A stretch of 64,000 nt of DNA, from the NCBI RefSeq assembly GCF_013393905.1, contig NZ_CP040272.1:5328001-5392000 (forward strand). Direction: 5' to 3'. Source of the DNA: Nostoc sp. C052. GTDB taxonomy: Bacteria; Cyanobacteriota; Cyanobacteriia; Cyanobacteriales; Nostocaceae. A program made the translations under genes and the position numbers. The notes under the pieces are model-generated. The model was not told where the DNA came from, did not search any database, and was given only the letters and a program-made list of their open reading frames with translations. Shown here one piece after another: positions 49,709 through 58,427 of the stretch. The stretch's first letter is position 1. Every line of letters begins with the position of its first letter.

Positions 49709-50779
49709 ATGACAGGAGAAGAGGCACTCAAAATAGTCGATGCTGTTTTACGCTCTACTATGTTGGATCAAGGACTAAATGATGTTCACTCTGTAGTCTT
49801 TCTCGAAAGTTGGCTCGGACGCACTTATGGGGAAATTGCGGATAAGATAGGTTATGATTACGACTATGTGAAACAGGTCGGTTCGCAATTGTGGCGATCG
49901 CTTTCCCAAGTTATCGGCGAAGAAGTCTCTAAAAAAAATATCCAAGCTATTCTGCATCGCTATCAGCAATCCCAAAGCAGTATCCAAGATTGGGGAGAAG
50001 CCATCGATGTTTCCCGATTTTACGGACGACAAGCAGAACTGCAAACTTTAGCAACATGGATTGGCAATGAGAATTGTCGTTTTGTCGGGATTTTTGGACT
50101 CGGTGGGATTGGCAAAACTACTCTCTCGGTGAAACTTGCAGAGCAAATCCAGTCTCAGTTTCAATATGTGATTTGGCGTAGTTTACAGCAAGCACTACCG
50201 TTCAATACTTTACTGGGCGAGATTTTGCCGATTTTAATGGGTTCAGAGGCAACAATTGATAGTTCAATTAATCTTTTGATGAAACAATTGCAACAAAAGC
50301 GTTGTTTATTAGTTCTTGATAACGTCGAGTCAATTTTACAAAGTGGCAACCGGGGAGGACAATACCAACAAGGATTTGAAGCATATCAACAGCTATTTGA
50401 GCGAATCTGCGATGAACTCCATCAAAGTTGTCTGATAGTCACCGGACGAGAAAAACCGGCTAAAATAGCGGTGCGATCAGGTGAAAATTTACCAGTGCGA
50501 TCGCTCTGTTTGTCAGGACTTTCAGCAATAGAGGGTCAGCAAATACTGACCGCCAAAGGGTTAGATACGACACCTCAACATCAAACCCTGGTCAATTATT
50601 TTGGTGGTAATCCACTCGCCCTAAAAATTGCCGCAACCGCTATTCAAGATATCTTTTGTGGTGACACACAAGCATTCTTGGCACAAGGTAATACCCTTTT
50701 TAGCGTCTCAAAGTCTGGGATTTGCAGACTGGTAAATGTCATCAGACTTGGAGAGCGCCTCGTCCCTACGAAGGTATGA
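49709..50779 (+). pseudogene. Truncated NB-ARC (STAND) ATPase gene
   Basis: Residues 1-85 are the helical domain with a helix-turn-helix (WLGRTYGEIADKIGYDYDYV) found in front of cyanobacterial NB-ARC/WD40 proteins. The NB-ARC part follows: YGRQAELQTLATWI, Walker A GLGGIGKTTLS (about 129-139), Walker B KRCLLVLDNVES, and the GLPL-like GGNPLALKIAA. After AQGNTLF (residue ~332) the sequence stops matching: the expected winged-helix and WD40 repeats (many hundred residues) are missing, and about 24 unrelated residues end the frame. It is a 3'-deleted gene whose ATPase half might still be made. Confidence 0.78.
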
Positions 50780-50850
50780 AAATTGAAGAAATTCAAGGGT
50801 TAACAGAAGCTCAATTAGCAACTTTGCAGGCATTAGGTGCTGCTTCTTAG
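50776..50850 (+). pseudogene. Short 3' gene fragment
   Basis: The frame reads MKIEEIQGLTEAQLATLQAL plus four residues and a stop. It looks like the last helix of some other gene, joined to the NB-ARC break point. The parent is not recognised. Confidence 0.3.
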
Positions 50851-51380
50851 GAACTTCCAAATAAAAAACATTCCAAATTTTCTTGTGGGGTGGGCAACAT
50901 GAGCGCCCTAAATCTGGGACGGGTGGCAATACTTGTCGGGTTTTGGGGAAAAGGGGAAAGGGGAAAGAAAAAACCTTTACCCTTTAACCTTTACCCCAAA
51001 CCCAATTCCGAGTTAAAAATTTTTAACCGAGCAGTATTGGGACAGGTGGGGACACCCATCCCACAAGATGGATTGTCTCGTTCCCAGTCTCGGGCTGGAA
51101 ACGAGGTTTTAAGTTTTCACGAATGATTTAAGACTGCTATATTTGCATTAATACAAATAATACTTTTTATACACAAATAGCAGCAATTGTACTGTCACCT
51201 TCGGTAAAACTTACATCTATTAACAAATAATTAAGGATGAATTATAAAGTGACAAAATGTGCATCCTAATATTCAGTTTTTGTCAAAGCTTTTACTGCAC
51301 ACGATGAATTAGAATAAATCTGAATATATTCAAAATATTAAGAAAAGCCAGATAGAAGTTTTGTTTTTATAACAAAAATA
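50851..51380. repeat. Repeat-rich intergenic region
   Basis: Contains GGGGAAAAGGGGAAAGGGGA (about 50945-50968) with a facing CCTTTACCCTTTAACCTTTA (about 50973-50996), and a short copy of the CTCGTTCCCAG...GAAACGAGG element at 51076-51105. The last 250 bases are AT-rich, presumably the promoter of the FUSC gene. No gene. Confidence 0.6.
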
Positions 51381-53597
51381 ATGCAGTTAAATCGAAGTAA
51401 TTTCCTCAAGTTTCTGATTCAGTCAGAGCCAGAAAAACCAGCAATATCCAATGGATTACGAGCTGCGTTAGGGTTGGGGATTCCCATGCTAATCGGGCAA
51501 CTGATCAACCAAAGGGAAAGTGGATTATTGGTTGGTTTAATGGCTTACTTTGTTAACTTAGCAAATGTTGGTGGTCCTTACCAAATCAAAGCTAAGGCGA
51601 TGGCACAGGCGACTGTGGGAATAGCTGTTTCAGTATTTGTGGGTACTCTAGTCGCTAAAGTTCCAGTACTCGCTGTGGTGCTGACGTTTATTTGGGGACT
51701 TGCTTCGGGTTTTGCGTCGCTGTATGGTAATGCTGGTGCAAATGTCGGTCTGGTGGTAGGGACATCATTTATTACCGCGATCGCACAACCAGGAGACTTA
51801 GAAACTGCACTGATGCGATCGCTATTATGTCTAATTGCAGGTGGATGGGCGATGCTACTTTCTTTAGTAATGTGGCCCTTTAGACCTTACGATCCCCTAC
51901 GAGTAGCTTTAGCTGATTGCTTAAATGCGATTGCTAACTACATTCAAAAATTTGTAGATAAAGTAGCAACACCTGAAAGTATTCTCGAAATTAGAAAGGC
52001 ATTAGAGACAGCACGCACTACTTTAGGTACATTACGGATTGGACAGCCGGCTCGGTGTTGGATAAATGAGCAGTTTTTGGTGCTAATTCAAGATGGCGAT
52101 CGCTTGCTTGGTTCAGTGATTGCCTTAACAGAGTTACTAGAAACTCACTTTAAACAACAGCAATATCACGCAGTCCAGCAATTAGTAGACGATGCACTCG
52201 CAGAAATATCAGTTATTCTTCAAGCCATAGCGAAAGTTATATCTCGCAAGTCTGCTAGCATCGATCTCGGAAATCTTCAGCGCATCTATGAGGCGCTGAA
52301 GGAACAAGAAAGTCTGCAAAGAAAAGCAATTGCGGGGAGTGAGACAGACTACACAACTCTCGTTGCTCTCACTAACCTGGTACTAACGATCGAAAAGCTG
52401 ATCAAGCAATTGCAATACACGGCTCAGACAGCTAAATCTCTGGAAGATCGTAGTAAAATTAGTCGCAGAGATGTAGATAGACTTATTTTAGTTGAAGAGG
52501 AACAGCGATCGCTCTTAAGCTTACTCAAAGAAAACCTCACCTTAGACTCAGCAATCTTTCGTCATGCTCTCCGCATCGCTGTGAGTCTGGCTGTAGGCGT
52601 AATATTATACAGCGTTACGAATTTACCAATGGGGTATTGGGTAACACTGACAATCATGCTAGTCCTCAAACCGAACTTGGGTGCAACTTTCCAGAGGTTT
52701 TTTCAGCGAGTTGGCGGGACTATCTTGGGAGCTATCTTAGCTGCTGTCCTACTTGCAACTATCACCAGTAAGGTTGTATTAGACATAATCATTTTGCTGA
52801 CAGTATTTTTTGGCATTTCCCTGATCCGTTACAACTATGGGTATTCAGTAGTTTTCTTGTCAATATTTGTCTTACTGATTATCGATATTGGTCATCCCAT
52901 TGGTTGGCAATTTGCAGGCTTTCGGGTATTAAATACATTCATTGGCGCGGGACTGGCTTTTGCAAGTCATTATTTTATCTGGCCAAACTGGGAACGCGAT
53001 CGCTTACCCAGTCAACTCGCCACAGCGCTACGAGAATGTCACAAATACTTTAGCGATGTGATGGCTGTTTACCAGGGCACAAAGGAACGAGACTCTACTA
53101 TTATCAGTCAACGGCGACAAACTGGACTGGCAATTGGCAATGCCCAAGCCTCCTTTCAAGGATTGCTGCGCGAACCGAAAATGCACAAAGAATTAGTAGA
53201 ACCAGTGATGACACTGTTGCTGTACATGGGACGTTTTACTAACGCTGTCACAGTTTTGGCAGTACATCTCGAACATTTTCGAGGAACAGTCCCACTCCCG
53301 GAATTAGAAACTTTTGTTCGCCAAGTTTCGATAATGTTAGAGCAGTTAGCTGATTGCATACAGCAGGAAATTCCCCCACCGCCCTTACCTGACTTGGAAG
53401 AAACGCTGCAAAAAATCCAACCGCACCTGCAAGCACTGCGTACAGCCCGGATAGAAGAGTTAGCCGTCAATCAAGGACATACACCGATTCGTCAGGCAGT
53501 AATTGATTACAGCATATTAGATTTGGAGATCGATCAGATTGTGCGGCGGTTGACTGCGATGCACTCAGCAATGGTACGGTTGATATCAAGTAAATAA
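51381..53597 (+). CDS. FUSC family / aromatic acid exporter-like membrane protein
   Basis: The protein has two blocks of about five to six membrane helices (residues about 22-170 and 395-540), each followed by a cytoplasmic helical region, the architecture of FUSC/YccS-type putative efflux proteins. Recognisable: LRAALGLGIPMLIGQLINQR in the first block and RHALRIAVSLAVGVILY with GYWVTLTIMLVLKPNLGATF (the FUSC signature) in the second. The 738 residues match the family. Substrate is unknown; relatives export aromatic carboxylates or fusaric acid. Single gene, convergent with the phosphosignalling cluster. Confidence 0.87.
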   Translation: MQLNRSNFLKFLIQSEPEKPAISNGLRAALGLGIPMLIGQLINQRESGLLVGLMAYFVNLANVGGPYQIKAKAMAQATVGIAVSVFVGTLVAKVPVLAVVLTFIWGLASGFASLYGNAGANVGLVVGTSFITAIAQPGDLETALMRSLLCLIAGGWAMLLSLVMWPFRPYDPLRVALADCLNAIANYIQKFVDKVATPESILEIRKALETARTTLGTLRIGQPARCWINEQFLVLIQDGDRLLGSVIALTELLETHFKQQQYHAVQQLVDDALAEISVILQAIAKVISRKSASIDLGNLQRIYEALKEQESLQRKAIAGSETDYTTLVALTNLVLTIEKLIKQLQYTAQTAKSLEDRSKISRRDVDRLILVEEEQRSLLSLLKENLTLDSAIFRHALRIAVSLAVGVILYSVTNLPMGYWVTLTIMLVLKPNLGATFQRFFQRVGGTILGAILAAVLLATITSKVVLDIIILLTVFFGISLIRYNYGYSVVFLSIFVLLIIDIGHPIGWQFAGFRVLNTFIGAGLAFASHYFIWPNWERDRLPSQLATALRECHKYFSDVMAVYQGTKERDSTIISQRRQTGLAIGNAQASFQGLLREPKMHKELVEPVMTLLLYMGRFTNAVTVLAVHLEHFRGTVPLPELETFVRQVSIMLEQLADCIQQEIPPPPLPDLEETLQKIQPHLQALRTARIEELAVNQGHTPIRQAVIDYSILDLEIDQIVRRLTAMHSAMVRLISSK

Positions 53598-53622
53598 AGC
53601 ACACGTCAGAATGAAGCATCCG

Positions 53623-53636
53623 AGTGCGATCGCACT
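53623..53636. other. 14-base palindrome centred on a HIP1 site
   Basis: AGTGCGATCGCACT is a perfect palindrome extending the HIP1 octamer, in the gap between the convergent FUSC and membrane-sensor genes. Probably an ordinary HIP1 context; no terminator was found. Confidence 0.4.
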
Positions 53637-53824
53637 ATTTCGGCGATCGGTTTCAACATACTGCTAATTTGTTGACCGTGGTACAGACTTGTCGCCGTCA
53701 AGCTAGGTCTGTCATTGATTTTTTTGCACAGGCTTTAATTGCTAATTCTAGTAACTCCCTGTCTCGCCCTTCTTTACTTCCTCAATATTAGACCTGAATC
53801 CTTACGATTTCGTTTATTATCATC

Positions 53825-55204
53825 TCAATTTGAGTATTCTTTGAGACGCGGTAATAAGCCCAAGAAACTCAGAAGCACAACTGTACTTGCTGCGATCGCT
53901 GTTTTAATCTCAAAACCATCTATATTGCTGAAACCTTGGTGAATTGAGCGATCAAAGACTGCTTGGTTGATATCAAATGTCTTTTGATTAGCTGTTTTGA
54001 ACTCTTCAAGCAGCCAGTTGGACTGTCCAGATTTATTTCCGACGCACAGAGCGATCGCCTCTTGATGCTTGCCACTGCGCTCTAACTGGCGAATTTGTTG
54101 GTCAATAGCAAGGTATTTACCCAAACTCACGAGACTGGCGAGGGTGGCTTCTTTTTCACCTGGGAAGGTGATATTATTCAGTTCGTCAGCAATGTAACCT
54201 TTAAAACCATCTATCTTTTTACCCTGAGAATTATAGGCAGATGCTATGGTTTCAGCAGTTTGGCCTTGAGGAATTTGGGCAATTTGAGCTATTTTACTGA
54301 AAAAAGCTTGTTCGTAGTTGGTAGCAAAAGCTGGGTCAAGTAAATAGCGGCTTTCAGCAGCATTAGCGATGTAGGCATTAGCACGAGCTTCTCGCAGAGC
54401 GTGCATAGAATTGAATGCATCTTCTTTAGCCGTCCTCAGATTTTCCGCAGAGGCCAGCAACGTGACTGTGGTATAAGTTAATAAACCCAAGGCGATCGCT
54501 GTGGCAACCAACAGCATAGGATTGAGAGTGCGGCGCATCCTTTGACTCAGAAATATCTGAATCCCTACTAGCACAATTATCAGTGCTGTCCCAGAAACAA
54601 AAATTAAGATCAAAGAACTATTAGCAGCAACCTTTTGTTCGGTATAAGTTTCTTCTAAAGCTTGTATGTTTACTTTATCTAACTCGTCGGCTGCTGGCAG
54701 TAAGGTTTTATCCATAAGTTCCGCAGATGCACGGTAAGCAATCAGCATCGCGTTAGTATCACCGCGTGCGTGAAAATCCCGTGCCTGCTGAATTTGGGCT
54801 ATATAGTTACCTAAGCCGAGTTGCATCGTCTGAATGGGTTTTCGCTCTTTATCTGCATAGGTGATATTCTCAGCAGCAGCAACTAATCTTTCAGCAGCTT
54901 TTTGGTATCTCTCTTCGTAACCTTTGACTGCATCTTGGTTTTGTCCTGCTGGTACTAAAAGTTCATTAGCGACATTAGCATCCATACCGGCAAATGCGTC
55001 CTTGAGGCGTTGAGCAGTGACGATGCTGGGTGTGGAATCTTCACCAACGGTTTTGATTGCGTGTCTTTGCCCTTGAACTGCGCTAATAATCGCAATTAGT
55101 AATAGTAAACTGGTTGCTCCGGTTAAGTATAATCCTATCTGGAGTCGTTCTGGAGTCGTGAATTTATAATTTTTCTGACTTAAAAAAGCGATGATTTTAC
55201 TCAT
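53825..55204 (-). CDS. Membrane protein with two four-helix-bundle-like sensor regions
   Basis: Three membrane helices: near residues 25-47 (LYLTGATSLLLLIAIIS), two near 200-250 (SSLILIFVSGTALIIVLVGI and LLVATAIALGLLTYTTVTLL), and a last one at the C-terminus (IKTAIAASTVVLLSFLGLLP). The loops between 50-190 and 260-430 are helical, acidic and extracytoplasmic-like, as in chemoreceptor ligand-binding domains, but there is no kinase, HAMP or signalling domain. I chose the ATG at 55204 (MSKIIAFLSQ), which removes an overlap with the FHA gene. Last gene of the cluster; perhaps a sensor or target of the phosphorylation system. Confidence 0.65.
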   Translation of the reverse strand: MSKIIAFLSQKNYKFTTPERLQIGLYLTGATSLLLLIAIISAVQGQRHAIKTVGEDSTPSIVTAQRLKDAFAGMDANVANELLVPAGQNQDAVKGYEERYQKAAERLVAAAENITYADKERKPIQTMQLGLGNYIAQIQQARDFHARGDTNAMLIAYRASAELMDKTLLPAADELDKVNIQALEETYTEQKVAANSSLILIFVSGTALIIVLVGIQIFLSQRMRRTLNPMLLVATAIALGLLTYTTVTLLASAENLRTAKEDAFNSMHALREARANAYIANAAESRYLLDPAFATNYEQAFFSKIAQIAQIPQGQTAETIASAYNSQGKKIDGFKGYIADELNNITFPGEKEATLASLVSLGKYLAIDQQIRQLERSGKHQEAIALCVGNKSGQSNWLLEEFKTANQKTFDINQAVFDRSIHQGFSNIDGFEIKTAIAASTVVLLSFLGLLPRLKEYSN

Positions 55205-55221
55205 ATATTTTATTTGCAGGT

Positions 55222-55938
55222 TTATCCTAATTTCCGAACAGCTTTCACCGCGATCCGAGTCCAATGTCCAAGGGTAAATTCGTCTCCATCCTGAAGTTTT
55301 ACGTCTACCATTGGCTTCAATTCCACAGCTTTTAATTGTGTACCATTCGCAGAACCAATATCACGCAGAGTTAATGTATTGTCTGTCTCTAGCGTCAGCA
55401 AAGCGTGGCGGTGTGAGACAGCATCATCAAAATCTAAAGCAATTTCTGGGTGAATTGCTCTAACTTCGCTATTGCGACCAATTAAGTTAATTGCCTGATC
55501 GAGATGAAATGTAATCGGTGGTTGATTTATAGGTGGTTCTGGACTTTCTGGATGGCGTAAAGATGGGTCAATATAGACAACTACATCCCAACCAATAACT
55601 AACAATTGAGAATCTATTAATCCAGATCCATAACTATTGGTATTCGTCTGTCGCATTGTTCCCATTTCTTCTTCTTGGATGCCTTTGGCAATGGGTACTT
55701 CACCATGCGCCCCTGTGACGAAGTTATAACCACAAATTTCACAAAAATTGCCACTGTTAGGTTCGTGGGCAGTGCTACAATCTGGGCAATTTTCTGTGGT
55801 TTTGGTTGGCGTTAATGTTGAGTCAATTGTTTTTTGGACGAATGGAAGTTCCGGTACACCGAGAATTTTGGTACCGCATTCTGAACAAAAATCTAATTCA
55901 GTTGATTCATGTCCTTTAGGACATTTATAGATTGACAT
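55222..55938 (-). CDS. FHA domain protein with two zinc ribbons
   Basis: Two Cys4 zinc ribbons (CPKGHESTELDFCSECG at the start, and CPDCSTAHEPNSGNFCEICG at about 50-69) are followed by a C-terminal FHA domain (IGRNSEVRAIHPEIALDF, VSHRHALL, RDIGSANGTQLK). The conserved Arg, Ser, His and Asn for phosphothreonine binding are all present. I chose the ATG at 55938; the longer frame to 56025 is encoded by an AGAGGAGCGCAGAGG-type repeat. FHA proteins read Thr phosphorylation, so this is likely the reader for the adjacent kinase. Lies between the vWA and membrane protein genes. Confidence 0.88.
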   Translation of the reverse strand: MSIYKCPKGHESTELDFCSECGTKILGVPELPFVQKTIDSTLTPTKTTENCPDCSTAHEPNSGNFCEICGYNFVTGAHGEVPIAKGIQEEEMGTMRQTNTNSYGSGLIDSQLLVIGWDVVVYIDPSLRHPESPEPPINQPPITFHLDQAINLIGRNSEVRAIHPEIALDFDDAVSHRHALLTLETDNTLTLRDIGSANGTQLKAVELKPMVDVKLQDGDEFTLGHWTRIAVKAVRKLG

Positions 55939-56024
55939 ATTGATTCGTAGCGAATTGAGATTGAATTTTAAACGCAGAGGAGCGCAGAGGTAAACGCAAA
56001 GATACGCGGAGAATTCGCTACTCA
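55939..56024. repeat. Repeat between vWA and FHA genes
   Basis: A stretch with AACGCAGAGGAGCGCAGAGG and AACGCAAAGATACGCGGAGA, a repeat common next to Nostoc genes. It separates two genes of one operon. Confidence 0.6.
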
Positions 56025-57308
56025 CTAATTCGGAGATTTAGCAATTCGAGTCGTTTTTGTAGAACGTGTTTCTAATGCCATTGCATCTTCTTTAGCGACT
56101 TCTCGCTTCAACCGCACTGTCCCTGTTGGTGCATCCTCTATCTCAACTACGGTTTTTAGCAGTTTGGCTGTGGCTTCATTCCCTGATTCATGGGCTAGTT
56201 TTACTGCCTTGCCTAATTTGGCAGTAGCAAGCTCAATATCATTCCTAGCACGAGCTTCCAATCCTTCTTGAATTGACTGAGCCAGTTCTGCTTGTCCAGT
56301 ATAGTGGGCAACTCGCCGATCGATTTTGGTCGATTTGGCTTCATCATCAGTCCAGGTTGCCAAAATGCGGGCTTCTGCAACTTTAGTTTCTGTGCCGTTA
56401 AGGGTGTATACTAAACTCGCTCGACCTGCTAACATTTCATCACCGATATTTCCTGGATTAACTTCAATACAGAAGTGGTAATCACGAGACTCGTTACTTC
56501 CCCAAGCTCCAGTGGGGTAATCAACCATCTGAGGCTTGACAGGTTTATGGCGGTGGGTAAGGTCAACAATATCGGGACTAACTTGTTTACAAAACAAGAC
56601 TTTGGCTCCTTGTGGTGTCCATAAACGTAAAGCAACATCGCTAACATTTTTACTCATGGCTTTTTCCAAAATGGCACGAAAGTCACTTTCAATCATTGCG
56701 GCGCTAGGAATAATATCGGTTGTCCCTAAAAGTTTGCTGGCAATTTCTTGAAGTTGAGCAACTCGCCAATCAGTTCCGACACCACGACAGTCGCACTGAA
56801 AGACACCTTCACATTCAAGTAAAACTTTCTTCAAGGATTTCTCATCAGAGTCATCATTTTGCCCATCGGTGAGTAGTAGTGCTTGACGAACTGCGCTAGG
56901 CATCTTTTTGAATTGTGTTAAGGCTTGAGCCAACCAAGTAGACATGAGAGTACCACCATTAGCAAGAGTACTCTTAATAGCTGCGATCGCTTCTTGCTTT
57001 TTTTCTGTCGTGGCTGGAGAAACAGGAAAAACTACATTAGCTTTACCAGCACCCGTGACGATGAAGAAATGGGCATCCTCTGGTAACAAATTCACAATTT
57101 TGATCATTGCATCTTTGGCTGCATGGATCTTGTCACCTCCCATTGAACCGGATGTGTCGCAGATGATGCCAAAAAGTCTGCCATTGTGTCCAGTTGCGAC
57201 TCCACTATCGCCTTTTTCGACGGTAATGGTCATAATGGCATCAACTTCTCTGGCTCCTTGGGGTAGATATTGGTTTTGAAAAACTTCGGCTTTAAATTGA
57301 TGAGACAT
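56025..57308 (-). CDS. vWA domain protein (TerY-like)
   Basis: A von Willebrand A domain fills residues 43-220. The metal-ion-dependent adhesion site is intact: DTSGSMGGDK (D51, S53, S55), a later Thr region around GGTLMSTWLAQAL, and LLTDGQNDDSDE. The second half (220-427) is beta-rich then helical, with Lys/Arg-rich end. No signal peptide or membrane segment, so it is cytoplasmic. A vWA protein with an adjacent PP2C phosphatase and Ser/Thr kinase forms the TerY-P triad described for tellurium-linked stress systems. Its partner or target is not known. Confidence 0.85.
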   Translation of the reverse strand: MSHQFKAEVFQNQYLPQGAREVDAIMTITVEKGDSGVATGHNGRLFGIICDTSGSMGGDKIHAAKDAMIKIVNLLPEDAHFFIVTGAGKANVVFPVSPATTEKKQEAIAAIKSTLANGGTLMSTWLAQALTQFKKMPSAVRQALLLTDGQNDDSDEKSLKKVLLECEGVFQCDCRGVGTDWRVAQLQEIASKLLGTTDIIPSAAMIESDFRAILEKAMSKNVSDVALRLWTPQGAKVLFCKQVSPDIVDLTHRHKPVKPQMVDYPTGAWGSNESRDYHFCIEVNPGNIGDEMLAGRASLVYTLNGTETKVAEARILATWTDDEAKSTKIDRRVAHYTGQAELAQSIQEGLEARARNDIELATAKLGKAVKLAHESGNEATAKLLKTVVEIEDAPTGTVRLKREVAKEDAMALETRSTKTTRIAKSPN

Positions 57309-57331
57309 AGTGTTTTGTTAGTTTGAGTAAT

Positions 57332-58279
57332 TCATAAACAGAGAACAGCAACAGTAATGTTGTCATGTCCACCACAATTACGGGCAAATTCTACAAGAGT
57401 GCGAGATATGCCGATCGCATCTCGATCGGGCGATCGCTGGACTAAGTTGGCTAAATGTGCTGCATCTAAGGTATAATTCCACAATCCATCACTACACAAA
57501 ATCAGATATCCAGAATCAGGAATAGTAAACTTCACAATTGAGGGAACAGCATCCTCAACGGCATCTGCTCCCAGCCAGCGCGTAATTGCATGAGCTTTGG
57601 GAGATAGTCTAGCTTCTGCTTCGCTGATTTTTCCGGCTGCGACTACTTCAGTTAACCAGGAATCATCTTGAGTCAATTGTTGGTGACTGTGAGCAGAAAT
57701 CCAGTAAGCGCGACTATCACCTAACCAGCCAATAGTAGCGATACCTTCTTGAACAATTGCAGCCACAATAGTTGTAGATGGTGGTTCTAAATCTCCACTA
57801 TTTCTATAAGAAATATTACATACATTGGCTAAAGCAGTAGCAAAAGCTGATTTAATTGCCGAAGCGGAATTTTCCCCTATTTCCCACGCATTTGCTAGAG
57901 CGAGACAAGTCGTTTCAGCAGCAGTTTTAGCTGCTAAGTCAGGTTTTTCGGAACTAGAAACTCCATCACAAACTACGAGAATATTTGGCTGACTGTCATT
58001 GAGTTGTTGTAAAGCCAGGAAATCTTCATTGCGGCTGTGTTTGAGTCCGCGATCGCTAACTCCGGCTAGCTGTGAATTAATTATTACTTCTAACCAATCA
58101 TGCACTGGTGGTTCTTGGCGAAATCCACATTGACAACAGTAGCCTTCAGAATCGATTCCTGCACCACATTTTTCACATTTATCGATCGCAGTTGGCGGTT
58201 TGCTAGCCGTTAAGGGTGTACCGCATTCTTCACAAAATTTGTCATCAGCTAAGATGGATGCACCACATATACACTGCAT
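57332..58279 (-). CDS. PP2C-type Ser/Thr phosphatase with zinc ribbons
   Basis: Two small Cys4 ribbons (MQCICGASILADDKFCEECG and CEKCGAGIDSEGYCCQCG) open the chain. The PP2C domain (residues about 70-315) has all metal-binding motifs: VSDRGLKHSRNEDF, VVCDGVSSS, GWLGDSRAYWI, LCSDGLWNYTL and GGHDNITVAVL. It should remove phosphates placed by the neighbouring kinase. It sits 23 bases upstream of the vWA gene on the same strand. Confidence 0.93.
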   Translation of the reverse strand: MQCICGASILADDKFCEECGTPLTASKPPTAIDKCEKCGAGIDSEGYCCQCGFRQEPPVHDWLEVIINSQLAGVSDRGLKHSRNEDFLALQQLNDSQPNILVVCDGVSSSEKPDLAAKTAAETTCLALANAWEIGENSASAIKSAFATALANVCNISYRNSGDLEPPSTTIVAAIVQEGIATIGWLGDSRAYWISAHSHQQLTQDDSWLTEVVAAGKISEAEARLSPKAHAITRWLGADAVEDAVPSIVKFTIPDSGYLILCSDGLWNYTLDAAHLANLVQRSPDRDAIGISRTLVEFARNCGGHDNITVAVLCL

Positions 58280-58400
58280 AATTTACCCTCATTAGTGGTC
58301 TGTCAAATACAGATGAATAAAGGAACGAACCGCATTCGCGCAGCGTCTCGTCAGACAAGGACGCAAAGAGCGCGAAGGAAAAAGGAAAGAAGAAAAATTT

Positions 58401-58427
58401 AATTACGAATTACGAATTACGAATTAT
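58401..58427. repeat. ATTACGA heptamer array
   Basis: Three to four ATTACGA copies just beyond the kinase gene's stop codon, as at 44441-44475. Confidence 0.8.

Noticed and set aside
53623..53636. Regulatory operator at AGTGCGATCGCACT
   Set aside because: HIP1 octamers are so frequent in this genome that an extended palindrome is expected by chance.
53739..53942. Plus-strand 67-residue frame after the FUSC gene
   Set aside because: Mostly antisense to the membrane-sensor gene and without ribosome binding site or family match.
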